Shown here: positions 16,979-25,037 of the stretch, one piece after another
How the letters are laid out: every line of letters begins with the position of its first letter
Numbering within the stretch: position 1 is the stretch's first letter
From: JAWLGJ01 sp041685145
GTDB taxonomy: Bacteria > Pseudomonadota > Alphaproteobacteria > Rhodospirillales > Magnetospirillaceae
Assembly (NCBI GenBank): GCA_041685145.1
Contig: JAWLGJ010000011.1
Coordinates: 10,277 to 74,276 of the forward strand
Length of the DNA: 64,000 nucleotides
Direction of reading: 5' to 3'
Made by a program: the position numbers and the translations under genes
Notes under the pieces: model-generated
The model's database searches: none
Told to the model about the DNA's origin: nothing
Seen by the model: the letters and a program-made list of their open reading frames with translations, nothing else

Positions 16979-18049
16979 ATGCCGCAGCCGACACCTGACG
17001 ACGCCGCATTGGCCGCCCGCCTGCTGGCCTGGTACGACCGTCACCGCCGTGACCTGCCCTGGCGGGCGCCGCCGGGGCGCCGTCCCGATCCCTATCATGT
17101 CTGGCTCAGCGAAATCATGCTGCAACAGACGACGGTGGCGGCGGCGGCGCCGTATTTCCGCGCCTTCGTGGACCGCTGGCCGGACATGGCCGCCCTGGCG
17201 GCGGCGGACATCGACGACGTCATGGCCGCCTGGGCGGGGCTGGGCTATTACGCCCGCGCCCGCAATCTGCACAAATGCGCCCAGGCGGTCACCGCCTGGC
17301 GCGGCGGGCGCCTGCCCGACGACGAGGCGGCGCTGCGCCGCCTGCCGGGCATCGGCGACTACACCGCCGCCGCCATCGCCGCCATCGCCTTCGACCGGCC
17401 GGCGGTGGTGGTCGACGGCAATGTCGAGCGGGTGGTGGCGCGGCTGTTCGCGGTGCCGACGCCGCTGCCCGCCGCCAAGGGCGCGTTGAAGGAGTTGGCG
17501 GCGCGGCTGACGCCGGCGGCGCGCCCCGGCGATCACGCCCAGGCGATGATGGATCTGGGCGCCACCGTCTGCACGCCGCGCGCGCCCGCCTGCGGCATCT
17601 GCCCCTGGATGGGGGCCTGCCGCGCCCGCGCCGCCGGCATCGCCGAGCGGCTGCCGGCGCGGGCGGCGAAGCCGGAGAAGCCGCTGCGGAGCGGCGTGGT
17701 CTTCTGGGCCCTGCGCGGCGACGGCGCCGTGCTGTTGCGCCGCCGGCCGCCGGCGGGGTTGCTGGGCGGTATGGCCGAATTTCCCACCACCGACTGGCGG
17801 GCGCAGCCCTGGGCCGAGGCCGAGGCGCTGGCGGCGGCGCCGCTGAACGCCGGATGGCGGATGCTGTCGGGGGTGGTGCGGCACACCTTCTCGCATTTCC
17901 ACCTTGAATTGGCGGTGATGGCGGCGCGGGTGGGCGAGGGCGCCCTGGCGCGCGGCTACTGGTGCCCGGTCGATGAACTGGGCGGGCAGGCGCTGCCCAG
18001 CGTCATGCGCAAGGTGGCGCGCCACGCCCTGGCGAAGCCCTACCGCTAG
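16979..18049 (+). CDS. mutY: A/G-specific adenine DNA glycosylase MutY
   Basis: 356 residues. Removes adenine mispaired with 8-oxoguanine. The HhH-GPD domain has the catalytic Glu45 in WLSEIMLQQT, the hairpin RLPGIGDYTAAAIAAIAF, and Asp in VVVDGNVERV. The 4Fe-4S cluster cysteines are C198, C205, C208 and C214 (C-x6-C-x2-C-x5-C). A C-terminal Nudix-like domain reads 8-oxoG (VRHTFSHFHLEL). Start chosen at 16979 with GGAG upstream. Divergent from the DUF721 gene. Confidence 0.95.
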   Translation: MPQPTPDDAALAARLLAWYDRHRRDLPWRAPPGRRPDPYHVWLSEIMLQQTTVAAAAPYFRAFVDRWPDMAALAAADIDDVMAAWAGLGYYARARNLHKCAQAVTAWRGGRLPDDEAALRRLPGIGDYTAAAIAAIAFDRPAVVVDGNVERVVARLFAVPTPLPAAKGALKELAARLTPAARPGDHAQAMMDLGATVCTPRAPACGICPWMGACRARAAGIAERLPARAAKPEKPLRSGVVFWALRGDGAVLLRRRPPAGLLGGMAEFPTTDWRAQPWAEAEALAAAPLNAGWRMLSGVVRHTFSHFHLELAVMAARVGEGALARGYWCPVDELGGQALPSVMRKVARHALAKPYR

Positions 18050-18074
18050 GACGACATGGGAGGGCATGGAGTCG

Positions 18075-18683
18075 ATGCGCGAGCACTGGGACGACGTCTA
18101 CCGCCGCAAGGCGCCCGAGGCGCTGGGCTGGCACCAGCCACGCCCGGTGGTGTCGCTGGACCTGATCGGCGCCCTCGGCCTCGACCGCGCCGCCGCGCTG
18201 GTCGATGTCGGCGGCGGCGCCTCGACGCTGGTGGATGCGCTGCTGGCGGAAGGCTTTGGCGATGTGACGGTGCTGGATCTTTCGGACGAGGCGCTGGCGC
18301 TGGCGCGGGCGCGGCTGGGGGACTCGGCGGCGCGGGTGGCATGGATCGCCGCCGACGTGACGCGCTGGCGGCCGCCGCGGCGCTACGCCCTGTGGCACGA
18401 CCGCGCCGTGCTGCACTTCCTCATCGACGAGGACCGCCGCCAGGCCTATCGCGACGTGCTGCATCGGGCGCTGGCGCCGGGGGGCTATGCCGTCATCGCC
18501 ACCTTCGCCCCCGATGGCCCCGAGCAGTGCAGCGGCCTGCCGGTGCGCCGCCATGCTCCCGAGGATGTCGCCGCCCTGCTGGGGCCCGCCTTCCGCCTCG
18601 TTGACCATCGCCACGAGGACCACACCACGCCCGGCGGGGCCGTGCAGCGTTTCCAGTATTCGGTGCTGGAGCGGGTGGCCTAG
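18075..18683 (+). CDS. Class I SAM-dependent methyltransferase
   Basis: 202 residues beginning MREHWDDVYRRK. The SAM-binding motif is VDVGGGASTLVDALL (about 43-57), followed by VTVLDLSDEALALAR and the motif II/III region LWHDRAVLHFL. The small size and the EHWDDVY start fit a family of uncharacterised small-molecule methyltransferases. An ATG at 18066 is the alternative start, but the GGAGGG site at 18059 is better placed for 18075. Substrate unknown. Confidence 0.75.
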   Translation: MREHWDDVYRRKAPEALGWHQPRPVVSLDLIGALGLDRAAALVDVGGGASTLVDALLAEGFGDVTVLDLSDEALALARARLGDSAARVAWIAADVTRWRPPRRYALWHDRAVLHFLIDEDRRQAYRDVLHRALAPGGYAVIATFAPDGPEQCSGLPVRRHAPEDVAALLGPAFRLVDHRHEDHTTPGGAVQRFQYSVLERVA

Positions 18684-18689
18684 GCGGGG

Positions 18690-19772
18690 TCAGTGCAGTT
18701 CGGCGCGGATTTTCTGGCGCAGCAGGTCGATGGGCGCGAAGCCGTGGCCGCGGTTCTCGAAGCGCCAGAAGGTCCAGCCGTTGCAGGCCGGCGCCCCCTG
18801 CACGGCGGCGCCGACCTGATGGATGGAGCCCTTGTGGTCGGCGGAGATGATGGTGCCGTCGGCGCGCACCTTGGCGGTCCAGCGCAGCCGCTCGCCGCCG
18901 TACAGCACGTCGCCCGCCGACAGCAGCCCGCGCTCGACCACCATGCCGAAGGGGATGCGCGGTTCGCTGCGCTTGCGCCGCGTTTCCAGCAGGCTGAGGT
19001 CGTCGACGGGAATGACGGCGGCGACGCGGGCCTCGGCGGCGGCGATGTAGTCGGCGTCGGCGTCGATGCCGATGAAGTGGCGCCGCAGCTTGCGCGCCAC
19101 CGCCCCGGTGGTGCCGGTGCCGAAGAACGGGTCCAGGACGACGTCGCCGACATCGGTGGCGGACAGCAGCACGCGGTAGAGCAGCGATTCGGGCTTTTGG
19201 GTCGGGTGCAGCTTGCGCCCGTCGGCCTTCAGCCGCTCCGGCCCGGTGCACAGCGGCAGCAGCCAGTCCGAGCGCATTTGCAGGTCTTCGTTGAGGGCCT
19301 TCATGGCCTCGTAGTTGAAGGTGTAGCGCGAGCGCGGTGACTTCGCGCACCAGATCAGCGTCTCATGGGCGTTGGTGAAGCGGGTGCCGCGGAAATTGGG
19401 CATGGGGTTGGTCTTGCGCCACACCACGTCGTTGAGCACCCAGAACCCCATGTCCTGCAGGGCGGCGCCGATGCGGAAGATGTTGTGATAGGTGCCGATG
19501 ACCCACAGGGTGCCGTCGTCCTTCAGCACCCGGCGCGCCGCCGCCAGCCAGCGGCGGGTGAAGGCGTCATAGGCCGCGAAGTCGCCAAGCTGGTCCCAGG
19601 CGGCGTCGACGCCGTCGACGCGGCTGTTGTTGGGGCGCAGAAGCTCGCCGCCCAGTTGCAGATTGTAGGGCGGGTCGGCGAAGACCATGTCGACCGAGCC
19701 CGCGGGCAGCCCATCCATGACCGCCACGCAGTCCCCCTTGACGACCCGGTCGATGGGCAGGCTGCTCCTCAT
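18690..19772 (-). CDS. ccrM: Cell-cycle DNA adenine methyltransferase CcrM (GANTC)
   Basis: 360 residues, very close in layout to Caulobacter CcrM, which methylates adenine in GANTC. The catalytic motif IV DPPYNLQL begins at Asp33. The NPMPNFRGTRFTNAHETLIW and HPTQKPESLLYRV segments follow, then SAM motif I DPFFGTGTTGAVA (a beta-class order). The C-terminal 80-residue domain with the WTFWRFEN tail is the CcrM-specific DNA-recognition region. In alphaproteobacteria CcrM is made late in the cell cycle and affects transcription of many genes. Four GANTC sites lie immediately upstream. Solitary: no restriction enzyme nearby. Confidence 0.93.
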   Translation of the reverse strand: MRSSLPIDRVVKGDCVAVMDGLPAGSVDMVFADPPYNLQLGGELLRPNNSRVDGVDAAWDQLGDFAAYDAFTRRWLAAARRVLKDDGTLWVIGTYHNIFRIGAALQDMGFWVLNDVVWRKTNPMPNFRGTRFTNAHETLIWCAKSPRSRYTFNYEAMKALNEDLQMRSDWLLPLCTGPERLKADGRKLHPTQKPESLLYRVLLSATDVGDVVLDPFFGTGTTGAVARKLRRHFIGIDADADYIAAAEARVAAVIPVDDLSLLETRRKRSEPRIPFGMVVERGLLSAGDVLYGGERLRWTAKVRADGTIISADHKGSIHQVGAAVQGAPACNGWTFWRFENRGHGFAPIDLLRQKIRAELH

Positions 19773-19785
19773 GACGGTGCACTTT

Positions 19786-19823
19786 GAGTCAGCGGCGACT
19801 CCGCGTCAAGAATCCGGCGAATC
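19786..19823 (-). promoter_or_regulatory. Cluster of four GANTC methylation sites in the ccrM promoter region
   Basis: GANTC sites occur at 19786-19790 (GAGTC), 19797-19801 (GACTC), 19810-19814 (GAATC) and 19819-19823 (GAATC), all within 38 bp and 13-51 bp upstream of the ccrM start. A TTGACG hexamer (minus strand, 19809-19804) sits in the middle and could be the -35 box, with a poor -10. Sites of the enzyme's own recognition sequence in its promoter suggest feedback by methylation state. Confidence 0.7.
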
Positions 19824-19937
19824 AGGCACTTGCCGCCGCCGAAGGGCGAGGGGCTTCTTGACCGGGCTCAAGGAGCTTTTGCGTCAAAGGCGGTAGACGG
19901 CCGCGCATCCGGAGGAGCGTGACCGGAGGAGGGGGAG

Positions 19938-20624
19938 ATGCATTCCTGGCGGGCGCTTTTGGCGCTGGCGCCGGCGCTGGCTTTGTGGACGATCGAGGCC
20001 ACGGCGCGGGAACGCTACGAATACGACGAGTGGATCGCCGAGGACATTATGACCACCTGCGCCACCTGCCACGGCGAGTTCGGGCAGGGCGGCGGCGGCG
20101 GCGAGTATCCGCGCCTGGCGGGGCTGCCGCAGGCCTATCTGGCCGAGCAGATGCGGCTGTTCAAGACGCATGAGCGCGAGAACATCCCCATGATCCCTTA
20201 CGCCAACGAGCGCGAACTGCCCGCCGAGGAGGTGTTCCACATCACCACCTATCTGTCGCGGCTGCGCCTGCCCACGCAACTGCCGCCCATCGACGAGGCC
20301 ACCTACGACCCCCTGAAGCGGCTGAACATGGCCAAACGAATGCTGCAGATTCCGCGCGCCGAGGGCGACCTCGACCGCGGGCGCGCGCTTTACGACGAGT
20401 TGTGCGCCTCCTGCCACGGCAACAACGGCTGGGGGCGGCGGGACACGCCGCAACTGGCGGGGCAGTACACCGAGTATCTGGGGCGGCAGATCGACGCCTA
20501 CCGCCAGGGCGAGCGCGACCACAAGGGCGCCGAGAAGCTCTTTGCCGATCGCCCCGCCACCGACATGCGGGACATCCTGGCCTATATCTCCATCCTCGAC
20601 GACGAACCCCGTTTCGTGGAGTGA
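19938..20624 (+). CDS. Di-haem c-type cytochrome (cytochrome c4-like)
   Basis: 228 residues with a hydrophobic N-terminal export segment and two haem-binding motifs: C41-A-T-C44-H45 and C156-A-S-C159-H160. Each half is a class I cytochrome c domain, with distal Met candidates in MIPY and elsewhere. Expected in the periplasm, passing electrons to a terminal oxidase or reductase. GGAGGAGGGGG precedes the ATG. Monocistronic; divergent from ccrM and convergent with rnhB. Confidence 0.85.
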   Translation: MHSWRALLALAPALALWTIEATARERYEYDEWIAEDIMTTCATCHGEFGQGGGGGEYPRLAGLPQAYLAEQMRLFKTHERENIPMIPYANERELPAEEVFHITTYLSRLRLPTQLPPIDEATYDPLKRLNMAKRMLQIPRAEGDLDRGRALYDELCASCHGNNGWGRRDTPQLAGQYTEYLGRQIDAYRQGERDHKGAEKLFADRPATDMRDILAYISILDDEPRFVE

Positions 20625-20639
20625 GGCGCAAACGGCGGC

Positions 20640-21278
20640 CTACAGGTCGAACAGCACCGCCTGCGGCTCGGCCGCAAGGCCCAGCCACCGCGCGACGGGG
20701 GCGAAGCTGCGGCGGTGGTGGGGGGTGACACCCAGGCGCTCCAGGGCGGCGAGATGGCCGGCGGTGGCGTAGCCGGCGTTGGTGTCCCAGCCATAGCCGG
20801 GGAAAGCCAGCGCCAGCTCCGCCATCATGCGGTCGCGCGTCACCTTGGCGATGATCGAGGCCGCCGCCACCGAGACGCTGAGGGCATCGCCATTCACCAG
20901 GCAGTGGGTGCGGCAGGGCAGGGGCGGCTTCTGGTTGCCGTCCACCAGGGCGCAATCGACGGCCGCGCCCAGGCCCTCGTAGGCGCGGCTCATGGCCAGG
21001 AAGGTGGCGCGCAGGACGTTGACGCGGTCGATCTCGGCCACGCTGGCGACGCCGACGCCGACGCGGCCGTGGTGCTGGACAAGGTCGAACAGGGCCTCGC
21101 GCTGGGCGCGGCCCAGGCGCTTGGAGTCGTCGAGCGTATCCAGCAGGGCCACCGGCAGGCCCCGGCGCTCCAGCACCACCGCCGCCGCCACCACCGGGCC
21201 GGCCAGCGGCCCGCGCCCGGCCTCGTCGATGCCGGCGACGACGCCGCCCAGCGCGCTCTCGTGCTCGAAATCCGGCAA
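20640..21278 (-). CDS. rnhB: Ribonuclease HII
   Basis: 212 residues. Cleaves RNA in RNA-DNA hybrids, including single ribonucleotides. The family motif GIDEAGRGPLAGPV starts at Gly16 with catalytic Asp18 and Glu19; further Asp residues are in CALVDGNQ and in KVTRDRMM, preceded by AAASIIAKVTRD. The start is TTG at 21278, with GGGGAGAGGGG upstream; no better ATG or GTG lies in frame. Confidence 0.93.
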   Translation of the reverse strand: MPDFEHESALGGVVAGIDEAGRGPLAGPVVAAAVVLERRGLPVALLDTLDDSKRLGRAQREALFDLVQHHGRVGVGVASVAEIDRVNVLRATFLAMSRAYEGLGAAVDCALVDGNQKPPLPCRTHCLVNGDALSVSVAAASIIAKVTRDRMMAELALAFPGYGWDTNAGYATAGHLAALERLGVTPHHRRSFAPVARWLGLAAEPQAVLFDL

Positions 21279-21374
21279 CGCCCCTCTCCCCGCCGCGTCG
21301 CATCCGGTATGCCGCAGCCGGGGGCGCCGCGCAAGGGCGGGGGCGTTGCCTGGGGCGGGATCCGATTTCGGGGG

Positions 21375-21950
21375 TCAGGTCTCCTGGTGCGGCGGCGACA
21401 CCCATACCTTCGAGGCGTGGGGGCCGTTGTCGGCCATCGCCTCGACGTAATGCACCGGCGTGCCGGGGCGCATGTCCTCGAGCTGCACGTCCATGATGCT
21501 GTTGCGGTGGAAATAGAGCTGCGAGCCCGTCGCCGTCATCAGGAAGCCGAAGTCGCGCTCGGGGTGCACCTCGCTGACCTGGCCGTGGAAGAGGGCGTCG
21601 TGGGGCTTGACCTCGACGCCGCCCAGCTTCTGCTTGTAGCTGACCAACTGGCGTTCGGCGGCGTCGAAGGCGTCGCGGATGGCCTTGTAGAGATCGGGGT
21701 TGGCGTAGCGTTCCTTGGGCTTGTGCGGTTCCTTGTTAACCATCAGTTCGCCGCGCGGCACGCCCATGTTGATGGTGACGGTGTAGACATTGCCCTTGCG
21801 GTGCTGGCGGTGGGGCGCCTCCACCGCGACCCGGCAACTGGTCAGGCGGTCGTACAGCCGTTCCAGGCGGGCGGCACGTTCGCGGATGGCCGCCTCGATG
21901 GCCTCGGAGGAATCGATGTTGTGGAAACGGATCTCCAGGGGGACGTCCAT
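21375..21950 (-). CDS. Ribosome hibernation-promoting factor domain fused to a cold-shock domain
   Basis: 191 residues. The first ~110 have the HPF/RaiA fold signature (PLEIRFHNIDSSEAIEAAI, a basic middle, then AIRDAFDAAERQL). The last ~70 look like a cold-shock domain: GQVSEVHPERDFGFLMT followed by LYFHRNSI matches the paired RNA-binding motifs. HPF proteins stabilise idle ribosomes in stationary phase. The ATG at 21950 is preferred to 21965 because GGAAGGG is spaced correctly. The C-terminal domain differs from the dimerisation domain of long HPF. Confidence 0.82.
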   Translation of the reverse strand: MDVPLEIRFHNIDSSEAIEAAIRERAARLERLYDRLTSCRVAVEAPHRQHRKGNVYTVTINMGVPRGELMVNKEPHKPKERYANPDLYKAIRDAFDAAERQLVSYKQKLGGVEVKPHDALFHGQVSEVHPERDFGFLMTATGSQLYFHRNSIMDVQLEDMRPGTPVHYVEAMADNGPHASKVWVSPPHQET

Positions 21951-22091
21951 CGCGGGCCCTTCCATCTCGTGGACCGTTCACCCCTAGACGTATGCCTCCG
22001 GCAGGCGGTTTCCAGCACCCCTCCGGCGCGTCCTCGACAATTGGTCAGGTTGCCCCCGGCCGGGCGCATGGCCATCATCGAAAAAGGGCTA

Positions 22092-22127
22092 GGCGGCGGT
22101 GCATTTTTGGCCCTGGAAACCGCCGCC
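22092..22127. other. Inverted repeat with 9-bp stem between the HPF-like gene and the small plus-strand gene
   Basis: GGCGGCGGT (22092-22100) pairs perfectly with ACCGCCGCC (22119-22127) across an 18-base loop. No T run follows on either strand, so it is not a usual terminator. It lies inside the 255-bp gap 21951-22205. A TGCTATCCT sequence just after it resembles an extended -10 box for the plus-strand gene. Confidence 0.35.
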
Positions 22128-22205
22128 ATTTGCTATCCTGGGGGCGTCGCTTGTGCGGGGCGATTGTTGCAATTCGATGTTAATGCGCGGACAAATAAAG
22201 AAAAA

Positions 22206-22496
22206 ATGGTGGGCAAGATGACGGTGGCGGCGGAAATCGACCGGGCGGCGAAGGAACTGGTGGACCGCTATGGCAAGGAGGCGGTCGGCTTCGCCCGTCA
22301 GTGGGCGGAGAACCTTGCCCGCAACGGCATGGTGCGCGAGGAGAGCGTCGCCCTGCGCGTCATGACCGCCGCCGAGCGCCTGCTCGACGAGCGCCTGCCC
22401 CGGCGCCCGCGCCTGTTTTCGCCGCTGGTATCGCCGCTGGCCTCGGTGGCCGGCACCACTTTTGGCTCCGGCCGCGCCAGCAGCCAGAGCGGCTGA
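22206..22496 (+). CDS. Small hypothetical protein
   Basis: 96 residues with no family that I recognise. The first 65 are strongly helical and charged (AAEIDRAAKELVDRYGKEAV, then RVMTAAERLLDERLP); the last 30 are Ser, Ala and Gly rich. No signal peptide or membrane helix. ATG at 22218 is an alternative start with GGTGGG upstream. Codon use matches its neighbours, so I think it is a real gene. Confidence 0.55.
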   Translation: MVGKMTVAAEIDRAAKELVDRYGKEAVGFARQWAENLARNGMVREESVALRVMTAAERLLDERLPRRPRLFSPLVSPLASVAGTTFGSGRASSQSG

Positions 22497-22555
22497 CGAT
22501 TCTCCCTGTTTCCGGCTTTTCCGCGCCGTCGGCACGCCGTCGCGCTTGACGCATG

Positions 22556-23014
22556 TCAAGCCGTGCCGGGGGCGAATCCGTCAATTTGGCGCCGCGCCTC
22601 GCCCAGCACCACCGCCGCTGCGGTGGCGACGTTGAGCGAGCGCGCCCCCGCGACCATCGGCACGCGCAGGCGCGCGTGGGCGGCGGCGTGAACCTCCGGC
22701 GGCGCGCCGACGCTCTCGCGCCCCAGCAGCAGCGTGTCGTCGGCGCGGAAGGCGAAGTCGACATGAGGCGTGCCGCCAGTGGTCAGAAGAACCAGGCGGC
22801 CATCGGGCCGTGTACGCAAGAATTCGTTCCACGAGGCATATTGTTGTATTTGCAACAATTCCAGATAATCCATTGCCGCGCGGCGCAGGCGACGGTCGTC
22901 GAGAACGAAGCCGCAAGGCCCGATCAAGTCGACGGCGGCGCCCAGGCACGCGGCAAGCCGAAACACGGCGCCGGCGTTCTGCGGGATATCCGGTTGGAAC
23001 AGTGCGATGCGCAT
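22556..23014 (-). CDS. trmL: tRNA (cytidine(34)-2'-O)-methyltransferase
   Basis: 152 residues, a minimal SPOUT methyltransferase of the TrmL type. It 2'-O-methylates the wobble base in certain leucine tRNAs. Landmarks: MRIALFQPDIPQNAGAVFRLA at the start, LLLGRESVGAPPEVH in the knotted region, and the C-terminal VPMVAGARSLNVATAAAVVLGEA that binds SAM. Divergent from petA across a 196-bp gap in which I see no further gene. Confidence 0.92.
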   Translation of the reverse strand: MRIALFQPDIPQNAGAVFRLAACLGAAVDLIGPCGFVLDDRRLRRAAMDYLELLQIQQYASWNEFLRTRPDGRLVLLTTGGTPHVDFAFRADDTLLLGRESVGAPPEVHAAAHARLRVPMVAGARSLNVATAAAVVLGEARRQIDGFAPGTA

Positions 23015-23210
23015 TGGTGGTGTCCGATTACCTGCCGCCGTCGTAGGAAAGCTTCCCTCGCGTGGAAAATTGAATTATACCCGTTGGCCCAAGAAGGCGG
23101 TCGGGTGAATTCCGTCCCCGGGGCATGGGTGCCGGGGCCGTGCGCGCACCGGCGCCGCCTTCCAAGAAACAAGAACCACATCCCAAGCGGTGCAAGGAAG
23201 AGGAACTGTT

Positions 23211-23765
23211 ATGGCTGAACCGGCAACGCATGCCCACGGCGCTTCGGGGCAGGGGGAAAGCCGCCGCGACTTTCTTCTGTATGCCACCTGGGCCGTCGGT
23301 GCGGTTGGCACCGCCGCTGCCCTGTGGCCCTTCGTCCACAGCATGAACCCCGCCGCCGACACGCTGGCGCTGTCGACGGTCGACGTGGATCTGACGCCCA
23401 TCGAGGAGGGGCAGTCGATCACCGTCATGTGGCGCGGCAAACCGGTGTTCATCCGTTACCGCACCCCGGCCGAGATCGAGGCGGCGCGGGCGGTGAACGT
23501 CGACGACCTGCCGGACCCGCAACCCGATGAAGAGCGGGTCATCGAGCCGCAGTGGCTGGTGCAGGTCGGCGTGTGCACGCATCTGGGCTGCATTCCGCTG
23601 GGCCAGAAGCCCGCCGACCCCAAGGGGGATTTCGGCGGCTGGTTCTGCCCGTGCCACGGCTCGCACTACGATACCTCGGGCCGCATCCGCAAGGGACCGG
23701 CCCCGGCGAACCTGGAGGTGCCGGAATATGCCTTCCTCGACGACACCACGGTCCGCATTGGCTAG
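23211..23765 (+). CDS. petA: Ubiquinol-cytochrome c reductase Rieske iron-sulfur subunit
   Basis: 184 residues. The N-terminus has the twin-arginine motif SRRDFLLYA (17-25) and one membrane anchor. The 2Fe-2S cluster ligands are Cys122 and His124 (VCTHLGC) and Cys146 and His149 (CPCHGSHYD); Cys127 and Cys148 form the stabilising disulfide. It moves electrons from quinol to cytochrome c1. ATG at 23211 has AAGGAAGAGGAA upstream; an in-frame GTG at 23190 is less likely. First gene of petABC. Confidence 0.96.
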   Translation: MAEPATHAHGASGQGESRRDFLLYATWAVGAVGTAAALWPFVHSMNPAADTLALSTVDVDLTPIEEGQSITVMWRGKPVFIRYRTPAEIEAARAVNVDDLPDPQPDEERVIEPQWLVQVGVCTHLGCIPLGQKPADPKGDFGGWFCPCHGSHYDTSGRIRKGPAPANLEVPEYAFLDDTTVRIG

Positions 23766-23777
23766 GGGAGCGGAAGC

Positions 23778-25037
23778 GTGAGCGGCTACAAATTCAACAA
23801 TCGGGTGGTCCAGTGGGTCGACGACCGGCTGCCCGTGTTCAGCGTGCTGTACCACAGCACGGTGGACTATCCGACGCCCAGGAACCTGAACTACTGGTGG
23901 AATTACGGCTCGCTGGCCCTGTTCGCGCTGGTGGTGATGATCGTCACCGGCATCTTCCTGGCCATGAGCTACACCCCCCATGTCGAGCACGCCTTCGAAA
24001 GCGTCGAGCGCATTCGCCGTGACGTGAACTATGGCTGGCTGATCCAGTACCTGCACATGAACGGCGCCTCAATGTTCTTCATCGTGGTCTACATCCACCT
24101 GTTCCGCGGCCTCTATTATGGTTCGTACAAGGCGCCGCGCGAGGTGCTGTGGTGGCTGGGCGTCATCATCCTGCTGCTGATGATGGCCACCGCCTTCATG
24201 GGCTATGTGCTGCCGTGGGGGCAGATGAGCTTCTGGGGCGCCACGGTGATCACCAACCTGTTCTCGGCGATTCCGGTGGTCGGCGACGCCATCGTCACCT
24301 GGCTGTGGGGCGGCTTCTCGGTGGACAACCCCACCCTCAACCGCTTCTTCTCGCTGCACTACCTGCTGCCGTTCGTGATCGCGGCGGTGGTGTTCCTGCA
24401 TCTGGTGGCGCTGCACACGACGAAGTCGAACAACCCGCTGGGCATCGACCCGACGGGCCCGCAGGACACCATCCCGTTCCACCCCTACTACACCATCAAG
24501 GACATGTACGGGGTGGGCGTCTTCCTGCTGTTCTTCCTGTACTTCGTCTTCTTCGCGCCGAACGTCCTCGGCCACCCGGACAACTTCATCCCGGCCGACC
24601 CGATGGTGACGCCGCCGCACATCGTGCCGGAATGGTACTTCCTGCCGTTCTACGCCATCCTGCGGGCGGTGCCCGACAAGCTGGGCGGCGTGGTGCTGAT
24701 GTTCGCGGCCATCGTCGTGCTGTTCTTCCTGCCCTGGCTGGACAGCTCGCGGGTGCGCAGCGCCCGGTTCCGGCCGATCTACAAGCAGTTCTTCTGGCTG
24801 CTGGTCCTGGACTGCATCGTGCTGGGCTGGGTGGGCGCCAATCCCCCCGAGGGCAGCTTCGTCCTCATCGGGCAGGTGGCCACCGTCTACTACTTCTTCC
24901 ACTTCCTGGTGCTGCTGCCGCTGCTGGGCAAGTTCGAGAAGACGCGGCCCCTGCCGGCCAGCATCTCGGCGCCGGTGCTGAAGGGCGGCGGCAAGGTGGT
25001 CGCCGAGGCCAGCGCTCAGAGGATGGAGAAGGCCTGA
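23778..25037 (+). CDS. petB: Cytochrome b of the bc1 complex
   Basis: 419 residues with about eight membrane helices. Haem-binding His pairs are in QYLHMNGASMFFIVVYIHLFRG and in HYLLPFVIAAVVFLHLVALH. The Qo-site motif PEWYFLPFYAILRAVP is present. It holds the two quinone sites of the complex. GTG start at 23778 with GGGGAGCGG upstream. The stop overlaps the petC ATG by one base. Confidence 0.96.
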   Translation: MSGYKFNNRVVQWVDDRLPVFSVLYHSTVDYPTPRNLNYWWNYGSLALFALVVMIVTGIFLAMSYTPHVEHAFESVERIRRDVNYGWLIQYLHMNGASMFFIVVYIHLFRGLYYGSYKAPREVLWWLGVIILLLMMATAFMGYVLPWGQMSFWGATVITNLFSAIPVVGDAIVTWLWGGFSVDNPTLNRFFSLHYLLPFVIAAVVFLHLVALHTTKSNNPLGIDPTGPQDTIPFHPYYTIKDMYGVGVFLLFFLYFVFFAPNVLGHPDNFIPADPMVTPPHIVPEWYFLPFYAILRAVPDKLGGVVLMFAAIVVLFFLPWLDSSRVRSARFRPIYKQFFWLLVLDCIVLGWVGANPPEGSFVLIGQVATVYYFFHFLVLLPLLGKFEKTRPLPASISAPVLKGGGKVVAEASAQRMEKA

